From Metarhizium brunneum (lineage: Eukaryota; Ascomycota; Sordariomycetes; Hypocreales; Clavicipitaceae), in assembly GCF_013426205.1 (NCBI RefSeq), contig NC_089424.1, positions 4,464,001 through 4,528,000 on the forward strand: a DNA stretch of 64,000 nucleotides, written 5' to 3'. Both the position numbers and the translations under genes were made by a program. Positions 54,092 to 64,000 of this stretch are shown piece after piece (the stretch's first letter is position 1; each line of letters begins with the position of its first letter). The notes under the pieces are model-generated. The model did no database searches and was not told the origin of the DNA. It saw only the letters and a list, made by a program, of their open reading frames with translations.

Positions 54092-55504
54092 TTAGGTAAG
54101 TGCCTCGCTGGAGTCTCCCTCCGCCGGTGCATGCCTGTCTGTCCACGGCTCAAAGAACCGAGCACCCTTCATCAACCCGCCAATGGTCTCCCACAGGATC
54201 AAGAACGCAAATAACGACATGACAACCGCCATAAACGCCGTGGTCGTCAAGTGGTCGTGCGTCTCCGGAAGAACAGCCAGAATCACAGCTACGACCAAGC
54301 GCATGCCCACACGTAGCTGCTTGGGCAGGACCAGACGGTCCTCTCCATCAGTACGATACAGCTGCGCGTAGATCCAAAGACAGAGCATGCCCACGCCTAG
54401 CCCGCCGCCGAGCAGCCAGCGCTGGCCTTGTTCGAATTCGTGCAATCTCGTGCTGATTGCGCAAATGTGCCCGCCGATGAGAAACGAGGCCGACAGCGGC
54501 AGGTGCAGCAGAAAGAAGCCAAACGCCGTCCAAGCAGACCGGCGGATTGGGTGCGTGGCCTGTATACTCCCGTCGCCGCTGACATAGATCCAGTTGATGC
54601 AAAAGGCGATGATGAGGGTGCACACGGCTTTGGCGTAGCCTGCCGTCAGGCCGATGCCGGCCGGATCGCCGACAATGACGCTGTACATGAACTCGCCGAG
54701 GATGATGATGAAGAAGGCGGCCATGCGGTCAATTTCGTGGGCAATGTCCACGGCCGTGCTGTATTTGAGCCTGAGGCGATGCTTGATCCAGGGGCTGAGC
54801 GTGATGGACCACGTCACTTCCTGGTAGACGATCATGACGGCCACGACTGCCGCCTTGCCGCGGATGCTCACGGATTCGAAGAAGAGCGGTATGGTGATGA
54901 ATAGGCCAATGAACATGAAGCCCGCGAGGATGCGGGCCTGAGTGCGATGCTGGTAGCTGGCGAAGGAGCTAATGAGGAATACAGACATGGTGGAAAAGCG
55001 AGCGACCAGGTAGGCGCCGGCGGTTGTTCGCATGGCGTCAATGTCCGTGTTTGCCTCCCGCGCGTTGTTGGCGTACAGGACCAAGAGCGCCATGACCCAG
55101 AGAATAACCAGTCGCTGCAGCAAGTCGTCGGTATAGTATGAATTCATAATCTCTCGCAGATCGGCCCAAATGTGCCATGCCGGGGCGAAGATGAGAATGT
55201 ACTTGGCGAGATGGGCGCCATTGGGGAATTCGGCGAGGTCGTCGCTAAAATTGGCGACGATGGCGACGTCTGACCGAGTTGGCTGGCGTTAGCAGGATGG
55301 ACTTGAAGAGGAGCAGCAGCATGTTGACATAATGGGAAGAAGGGGCGTACACAACAAATCAAGAAACAGTTCAAACCGCCCTGCCTGTCTCTCCTCATCG
55401 CTCTCCTTGTACAGCCGGCCGTTGTAGAACCATTGAAGCGCCTTTGGTCGCTTGATGATGTATCGCTGGGGCTTGGCACCCTCTTGGAGCTCGTCACAAT
55501 TCAT
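54092..55504 (-). CDS. LtrA-family multi-helix membrane protein
   Basis: Member of the low-temperature-requirement A family (named after Listeria LtrA), whose function in fungi is not established. Exons 55504-55351 and 55269-54092 give 443 aa; the intron (55270-55350) splits the family core so that RFELFLDLLYVAIVANFSDDL is read across it, which supports the splice. About nine hydrophobic segments follow. The conserved EIDRMAAFFIIILGEFMYSVIV, with its acidic and Gly-Glu residues inside helices, is typical of the family. The tail is short and acidic. Transcribed from the same strand as its left neighbour with about 320 bp between them. Confidence 0.86.
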
Positions 55505-58500
55505 AGTCGCGTCGGGATGGCTCTGGCGCCTCGGTGGTGTAAACGTACGAAGCGAAATCAGCGAAACAGTGGCGGGCGGAGTGCCATTTCTTTAAAAAAA
55601 AAAATCTGCTCGCCTCGCTGGTGAATCGGAGCATTTGAGGGGGCGACAAGCCAAAGCGCCTCAAGCTTTTAAGCTAATAGAGCTAATCTCGAGGCTTGGC
55701 CTGGTTGGGGAATAGGGCGGCCAGTCCCTGGGCTGGCAAACCTTATCGAGACATGCATCGTACGGTCAAAAAGAGTCAAAGCTCGTCGCGTGGGGAGAAA
55801 TGGTCTGGTCTGCCGGCATCCTGGATTTAAGCTGCAGGCTGAAGTAAGGACGCGCTGTGTCTTTGTCATCATTGGTGATTTTTTTCTGTCGTTGACGGGT
55901 TGAAAGAGGCAAGCACAGACTGGCCCATTGGAGCGGGAGGCGCGATTGATAATGTCTGATAAAGAAGCTGACGGATGCGGCGTGCGGTCTCGACCTCGTT
56001 CCTCATCTGCTGGTGGCGCAAGGCACCAGACCTTTACAAACCCATTGCCGCCACACCATCTGCATGCAGCCATTGGTCATGAAAAAGGCAAAAGGGAGAA
56101 TGCCTAGAGCGAACAGATAAATTCTATATACAACTCTAAATTTTGCCTCGACCTCCTAGGTGCTTCAGCCTTCGCGGACGCGATCCGCGTCAAGGGTTCA
56201 GTTTAGGGTAGGCCGAAACCATGACAACTATGTACGAGCAAGGTAGATGAGTTTAGTAGATACCCTAGCGATGCAAAACGATTGTCGGATATGAATGATA
56301 TTATTACATATGGCTTAGTACTCTTCATGTCTGCCAGACGCTACTAACAAGTATAATCTACTGCGGGATAGACGTCTCTGAAATTTTATTCTGGGAGGAG
56401 TGTGAGATCGCCCGCACGAGATTGATAATGCATATTGATACTGAGACATGACGTGTGACTATGGCAGTTAGAGAGCAAAGGACCCAACACCACCTCTGCA
56501 TATTTCATCGACGCAGGGATGACTGCTGGCAATCAAAGCAGCAGCACCGTTGTCGCGGCTCCGCTGGATGCGTGACAATTCAGTCTAGAATTTTGTAGAG
56601 ACTACTTTAACCATGTGCGTCGCTGGCCGCGCCAATGCTTCCAATTTTCCCTTTCCGCATTGCGTAGGGCGTCAAGGTGTCTTTGTTTACGAAGAGGCCG
56701 AGAGCTTCACTTGTCTCGGGGGCGACGCTGCCCCACGGCCATTCGCAAGCCGTGAGACATTTATGGATGCATCAAAGCATGGCCGGTGGAGTCTATTTAC
56801 TACTTGTCTTGGTTACAAAGGCTGAGATGTTTATGCCACGTTGTTGATGGGGACATTGGATGCTTGATCTATAAGTATGTATGGTCAGTGTCAAGTTTCA
56901 GTTGCGGATCAGGCACGTTGCTCCAGGCTCTGGATTACACGGCATGAACGAACAGAGCTTCTGTATCGGATAATAAACATATGGCATCCCGCGAGAATGC
57001 CGGCAAAAAGGGCCGGGGCTGAAACACGGTGGAGAAGAGCACCGAAAACCAGCTCTCAACAGCTACAGGCTGATTTGGAATGGCGCATTACCAGATGATG
57101 AATGTCTTGGTCATCAGAGTATCTGAAACAATGGGGTCTGGAATCAATGGACACGGCGCTAGTGACAAGGTACGCATAGTAGGGAACAACAAACTTGCAT
57201 ATAGAGAATTGGCACGTGGAAAGCAAAATGCAGGAGGTGGTGAGCCGCTGGCAAGAGAAAGGGAAGAAAACGCGGCTATTCCTCAAAACTTACGGAAAAT
57301 TACTTGGTCATATTGCTGAGCCACATGAGAGACCATGGTCAAGGTGACTTGAACACTCCGTCGTTCCTCAACGCACCCGGGGCATCCTCTCGGAATGGCA
57401 ACCACGTGCTAGGTTGTATAGATCGAAGCCCCCGCTTTCTTGACTCGCCAGATGCTGCCAAAAAAAACAAAACAAAAAAACCGTGCATTGTTGACACTAA
57501 CGCCACGCGCAAAAGGTCAATGTCCGTCGGAGGTTTGACAAAATGTGGATGTAAGAGGTAGAAAACGAAAGTGCGCCGTAGATTGGGAAGGAGCGATATC
57601 CAGAAGGCTATAAGATGGTCGACATGAGTCACATTCAGCAGGCAGACAGAGTTGCATTCACCGTTTTGTTGTGATTTGCAGGACGAGTCGTATGCAATGT
57701 TGATCCTGAGCAAACTTGGGCGGGCAGTAGCGTGCAGCGGTGATTGTCTGTTCTCGTCAACATGGCCAAGAGGCTTGTCGGTGGCTCAGAGATGGACACG
57801 AGACATGGATTGAGATGCCAAAAATGGAACCAGTAGTAGCTGCCGCTGAGGGGGAAAACGTATGTACAGTATGTGCTGTTGATTGGGTCGTTGATGCAAA
57901 AATACATCAAAAGCACCGTTGTCAGTGGCCGTCAAGGCACGAAAACTGGGGAACCTGTTTTGGATACTGTAGATCTCCATATCGAAGAGGCAACTCGATG
58001 AGGTTTTATTAAGCCGGGGACGAACCTGTTTCTTGGGGACGCAAGAGAGATGCAGTGTCGGAATGCATGAAATTTGGGGCCCAAAGCCGACATCAGCATC
58101 CGGGATGACCCCGTCGGCGCTGGTCTGATCTGGCAAACGCCCATGTCCCCTGTCTATTCTCTTACAAACCATCCGGTGTGCTGGGCGATGCTGTGGTGAT
58201 GAGACGGATGTGCTGTCACCCCTGGCCGGAACCAATGAAGCTTGTTTACACAAGGTTGACGATACGAGAGGCAGTTTCCCAGTGCAAGCGGAATGCAGGG
58301 AAAACAGACAAGGGAAGGCAGAGAGAAGCAAGAATTACGCGCATTGGTGCAAGACGCAGATCTCGATCCACGGAGCCGAAACGCACCTGTCCCGCTTTAT
58401 CTCTTTAGATGCGGAATGGCTCAAGGAGACTCCTCTGCCATACAAATTTCTTAGGTAAGCGAGTCTCCACGAGCCATTCCGCATCTAAAGAGATAAAGAC

Positions 58501-60825
58501 ACGAATGTTTGCGCTGCCGACGATACGCACGCTTTAGATACACCACAGCCAACATGTATAGAGTCTTGAAGTGCTGTTGGACAGGCAAGGTGTAGCTAGA
58601 TGGACTTTGATATCGCTCATTGATGCCACGCGTAGAATCGTCACGCTTCCAAGCGAGCAGCCACTGGGGGCACCCTTGACTTGGCTTACGGCGAGTCTTG
58701 TCGCAGGTGGCTGAAGATGGAAGGACTGAAAGGCGTCGCAGATCTGCCAACCAGTCACGCATCGTCGCCAAGTCGGATCGAAACAGCGATCCCATGCCAA
58801 GGTGTGCCAATCGTCCATCCTTGGCTTCCGGATCCATAACCGAAACTACCAAGAGGCGGTACAGACGAGACTGGGTGACTGGCCCCATGAGCTGAAGCTC
58901 CAGACATCGGGGGGGAGAGGGGGGATGCCGGGATGCCGATCCGGACCAAACTCGCATCGTTTATGGCGAAACCTCCGTGGCCTGCTTGCTGGTCCATGCC
59001 CTGAGCCTGGCGAGCCGCGATGGGGCGTGGCAGGCCAAGAACCGATGAATTGATGCGCCTTGAACCAGGCCGCCGCAACATTGAACGCTCATGTGGCCGT
59101 CGAGTATCCGCCGCCGGGTCGCGTCTACCGACATGTGGCCAGGAAAGCGACCCAACGTGGCGCGCACCGTGTCTTATTATCCGGGCGTACTCCAACAATG
59201 TGGTAAGTTATTGTTGAAGAGCAAATGAACTACCACATGTACCATGAACTCAGAAGCGCGTAAAATGCGGAATTGGGCCCATGGTTTGCCCATCGTCGCA
59301 CCATCTGGACGGGCCGGGATGGTGGGCACTGGGCAGACACGCGTATGTATACTGTATGTAAACGGCGTCGCACAAGACAACATTGAACATGGAAGCCTGC
59401 ACCGCATGTCAAGTTGGCAGCTCTCCTGAGAATCATCTCAATCCACCACAGCCGACGACTCGTCGCAGTCGCAGTGGCGCCAAACGCTGCAGCCCATCAC
59501 TCGCAGGCCCATCCAGCCCCCTGGCCGCCGGTTAGCTACTCTTGCTTGCGCATGTATGTATAATAATTCAATCTTGTGTCCTTCACAATACAAGGCATCA
59601 TTGAGGCCAGGGCGGGGTGTGTACATGTGTCAAGCATGTGTGTGTGTGGCGCCGACTTGCAGAAGCTTACATTTGTCCTTAACTTTACGCCCTCGTGTCG
59701 ACGTTTTGAGGCCCATCGTCGGAACCTTTTTCTTCATGCCAAAAATATCAGTCAGGCAGCCAGGTACATGGAGGTTACATAACGCATCGGGGAAACCAAC
59801 TGGGCCATGTTTCGCCTTGAGAACGGCATTGTGGATAATTGTTCCCCAGAAGTTCCCCGGTCTAGGCTGCAATAGGTAGGTGACAGGATAGATAACAGAG
59901 CAAAGAGAGATCACCACTGCTAGGCACCCCGTAGAAATACAACAAAAATCCCGAAAGAGTCTGGTGTCGTGCCCGGGGGTGTCGTGGAGTCTGGTGCGCT
60001 TGCCGGTAGACGCCCGCGGAAAGCAGATCTGCGCTTATACGCCTCTTTCAAGGAGGACATGAAGCTTGATCATCGCCGCTCGCATGAGATGGGTTGCAGT
60101 CCCTGGCCGTGATTTGACCCTCGCTTCTTCAGCAACAGCGCCCGTCTGTTGCCATTATAGGCAGCCTCTCGGTGAAGCAGATACGAAACGAGTAAGGATT
60201 GCCGCCTGTAGCATGGCCTGTAGCCTCTTGTCCTACACCATCTGATGCTGTCAGTATGGCTCCATACAGCCACTCGCGCGGCATCAAAGCATGATTGGGT
60301 TCTCGCCGCCCCCCTTCCGCAGCGCGTGTCCAGGTACACGAGACGTCCGCGAGTGACCCTGTCCATGGTGATGCGGCCGTCGACTTCTGGGACCCTGTGG
60401 ACGATGAAACTCGAAGAACCAAGCCATGAGAGATTACTGATGACCACGGGATGCGCCAATACCGGAATCAGCATGTACTATGCCTCGGAGCCTTGCCCTG
60501 GCTGCCAGCGTTGTCATGGCTGGCTCATGGAGCGGGAAGCAACATGCTGGAACCTGTGTACTTGCGAACCGAGCTCGAAAAGATAAATAGCTTGAGATGC
60601 CTCCCGTTGATGGCAAAGGAGGAACAAGTAGAAAACCAACCCGCAGCTTCATTCCCTCTTCACTTTCCTATATCCCCGACATCTCTCTTCACCCAGTGGT
60701 TCGAGCATCTCCGGCAGACTCGTTGACAAACCCATCTTCCCCTGTTTTTTGTGTCACTTTTCTTTTCCCCCTCCCCCCTTTTCGCAACAGGAAACTACGA
60801 AGCATCTCCATTACCAACAGTCATC
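55505..60825. other. 5.3 kb without a recognisable gene
   Basis: Only short frames without family resemblance. It contains a long inverted repeat (58395-58498) annotated separately. The last 250 bp are pyrimidine-rich and form the leader and promoter of the subtilase gene. No tRNA, rRNA or transposon motif was recognised. Confidence 0.5.
58395..58498. repeat. 38-bp inverted repeat with 28-bp loop
   Basis: The left arm at 58395-58432 and the right arm at 58461-58498 are reverse complements at 36 of 38 positions; the two mismatches are adjacent (AA against GT). The loop is 28 bp. A transcript would form a long hairpin; at DNA level it could extrude as a cruciform. It is neither a transposase gene nor inside any gene I can see. 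Confidence 0.85.
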
Positions 60826-62163
<1,338 letters not shown>

Positions 62164-62346
62164 AAGCTGGAAGAATGGAGGCAATTGGATTTTTCTAGTA
62201 TAATATACCTTTGTACAGTTCAGACACAGAGTCCTGACTTCAACAAGCTACATATAAACGACGGGGGGTGAAGGCAAGCAGCAACATAGCGGCTTCATTT
62301 TCAGCCTGTTTTATTCCATTCAATATAAATCATCTTCAAACCACGT

Positions 62347-62705
62347 TTAAAACACTCGCACTTGCTCTTGGTGAACGCGATATTGGGTGAATCCACTGGC
62401 ATTGCGAAGACTCACTGCGAACTCTCCTCGCTCGTCCTTTGCAATCTTGAGCACAATTTTCCCAGTGACATTCTCCCTTTCTAATTCCTCATACGCGGTA
62501 GGTAAGTCCTCAAATGGCCTCACTCACCATCACCCTACCACCCTGGGCTTTACAGCACCCCTCCCCACCAGGTCCACCGCCTTCAAACACTCTTTAAGAG
62601 ATCCTACCAAGGCCCCCCTTGAATTTGAAAAGGGTCAAGTTGACTCTCGTAGAAAGGCCTCATGAGTATATTCATGCCATCAACCACGGCTTAACATGGT
62701 GGTGT
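62347..62705 (-). pseudogene. 3' remnant of a zinc-type alcohol dehydrogenase
   Basis: Reverse-strand frames together spell the C-terminus of a zinc-type alcohol dehydrogenase/quinone reductase: a piece GLSTRVNLTLFKFKG, then, after a frame change in a run of six G near 62619, ALVGSLKECLKAVDLVGRGAVKP, then two in-frame TGA codons near 62528-62536, then RPFEDLPTAYEELE, the GKIVLKI block and a stop at 62347. No intron of acceptable length removes the stops. The N-terminal catalytic domain and most of the cofactor-binding domain are not visible upstream. This is therefore a truncated, frameshifted relic. Family assignment rests on the order of these blocks, from memory of the family. Confidence 0.6.
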
Positions 62706-63249
62706 ACCTAACCTTGAGACTAAGGGACGTTAGAGTCTGCCTTCGCGTTTTCTTCTTCCTGCAGGCATTGTCAATCATGACCGCCAAGATTTACGTGGAT
62801 TGTAATACATCATGCTATCCTATAGTTGGCTGGAAAAGGGGCTGATAAATAACGCCAGACTTCAGTGTAAACAAGTCATTATATGTACTTGATGCGTGTA
62901 CAAATAACTCCACCACAGTTCTATAGGAATAGAAAGCAGTATTGGGCCCGGATCTGTTACTTGGCGCTGAACCTGTAGCACTCATGGAACTCTCTTCATG
63001 TAGTGCCTTGAAAAATGCATGATTTAGTCACGGCATGAAAGGAGCAGCCGACGAAAACGATATCAAGTACACCATCTGCCTGGTAAAGGATAGCAGTAAC
63101 ACTTTGATTCAAATTTACAAATATCCTGTAGCCTATCCTTGCATCCCACCACAGCATCCCACCACAGAAAACAAACAGGAGACGAGAGATCCAGAGCTCG
63201 CCCAAGTGAACAATAGCAGTCGGCACTCGAGTAGAAGCTGCCCACATAA
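62706..63249. other. Intergenic, no gene seen
   Basis: About 540 bp between the dehydrogenase relic and the stop of the peptidase-like gene. Further relic pieces may be hidden here but I could not identify any. Confidence 0.45.
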
Positions 63250-64000
63250 CTATGGTTTACCTACAGCTTCGACAAGTTGCAAGGCCTGGCTGATGATGTC
63301 TAGCCGCTTTTTCTCAAACTTTTGGTCAGAGGGCGCGTTCCCGTCAGGAAAGCCAAGGACGGGAACGTGAAGGTGGCCGCCGCGGACGTTGGCCAACTCA
63401 AGACCGACGCGCAGTCGGTTGGCTCTATACATGGACTCGTTAGATAAGTAGTCGCCACCACCTCCTTCGGCCGGGGTGCTATCCGCCGCCGGGACCCCGG
63501 AATCGTGTCTAATACAAGGCTCGGTAGTTGGCGAGCCCTTGGGCCATTCGCAAAATTCCGTGTTGTAACGGACCTTGAAAGGCCCAGTGGCGGCATCTTG
63601 CATCTGCTGGTATGGTAACGTCGTTTCAATAAAGTTGATATTTGGCTGCGGCCAGCCCGCTGCTGGGGGAACCGGTCCGGTAGATTTCACGTTATTATTG
63701 TCCGGGAAACCCCCTCGCCAACCGCCAGCCCAGCGCTCAATGTCGAATTGTTCAGGAAGACCCTGGCTTATGGTCACGATCCCGTCTGGACGCCGCTCTG
63801 CGTCTTGAAGCGCAGGGCCAAAGGCTGCTTCTACGACGCCATCGTCAAAGCCATTCTCTCCGTACAGCACTGGTAGGACCACTGCATGCACGACGATGGG
63901 ACCATCTGAAGTGTTGAATGTCTTCCCAGATAGCTGTAGTGCTATAGCACCGGACGGGTTGGCGGTCCTGATGTCCGCATTTAACTGAAACGGATCGAAA
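63250..64000 (-). CDS. Pyroglutamyl-peptidase-like protein, partial (5' end outside)
   Basis: The frame runs open from the stop at 63250 to the right edge, so the N-terminus is missing. Visible are FDPFQLNADIRTANPSG (the family start motif usually read as GFDPF...NPS), a segment with IERWAGGWRGGFPDNNN that corresponds to the catalytic Glu region, GGGGDYLSNESMYRANRL, and GGHLHVP with the catalytic His. Peptidases of family C15 (pyroglutamyl peptidase I) remove N-terminal pyroglutamate in the cytosol and have Cys in the YLCN motif; here the codon at 63442-63444 is TCT, Ser. The Glu and His appear to be kept. The protein is therefore either an altered or inactive C15 homologue. GTG at 63891 is not the start: the frame continues upstream. 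Confidence 0.7.
   Translation of the reverse strand, partial: FDPFQLNADIRTANPSGAIALQLSGKTFNTSDGPIVVHAVVLPVLYGENGFDDGVVEAAFGPALQDAERRPDGIVTISQGLPEQFDIERWAGGWRGGFPDNNNVKSTGPVPPAAGWPQPNINFIETTLPYQQMQDAATGPFKVRYNTEFCEWPKGSPTTEPCIRHDSGVPAADSTPAEGGGGDYLSNESMYRANRLRVGLELANVRGGHLHVPVLGFPDGNAPSDQKFEKKRLDIISQALQLVEAVGKP

Overview
The window is nuclear DNA of a filamentous ascomycete, most likely a sordariomycete and plausibly of the order Hypocreales (inference). The genes carry short GT-AG introns of about 50-95 nt. The families seen are typically fungal: Zn2Cys6 activators, anion:cation symporter permeases, a peroxisomal acyl-CoA oxidase ending in SKL, and a proteinase K/Pr1-type secreted subtilase. 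Gene order alternates freely between strands and there are no operons. I reconstructed 19 protein-coding genes (one of them cut by the right edge), one decayed gene remnant and one doubtful small ORF. No tRNA, rRNA, CRISPR array or intact transposon was recognised.

Left arm (1-17.3 kb), mostly housekeeping: a CobW/ZNG1-type GTPase metallochaperone, an unknown four-helix membrane protein, the cytosolic Fe-S scaffold CFD1, S-adenosylmethionine decarboxylase with a long leader holding two small uORFs, the snoRNP protein NOP10, the pre-rRNA nuclease NOB1 (tail to tail with NOP10) and an acyl-CoA oxidase. An 8.3 kb stretch without a recognisable gene follows (17.25-25.57 kb).

Centre (25.6-52.8 kb), the most interesting part. 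After an Mtr-like amino-acid permease comes a dense accessory block: an enolase-superfamily sugar-acid dehydratase of DgoD type, a regulator with two zinc clusters, an anion-symporter permease, a secreted GH35 beta-galactosidase, a secreted GH27 alpha-galactosidase with a lectin-like tail, a second anion-symporter permease, a GH31 alpha-glycosidase without signal peptide, a second Zn2Cys6 regulator and a secreted GH2 exo-beta-D-glucosaminidase. This looks like a fungal counterpart of a polysaccharide-utilisation locus: secreted exo-hydrolases release galactose and glucosamine residues, permeases import acidic or oligomeric products, the GH31 enzyme and the dehydratase act inside the cell, and two local regulators probably control it. 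Co-regulation and the exact substrate are inference.

Right arm (52.9-64 kb): an unknown membrane-anchored protein with a possible 37-nt intron, an LtrA-family membrane protein, a 5.3 kb stretch without genes that contains a near-perfect 38-bp inverted repeat, a secreted subtilase, the frameshifted 3' remnant of a zinc-type alcohol dehydrogenase, and the C-terminal part of a pyroglutamyl-peptidase-like protein whose expected catalytic Cys is a Ser.
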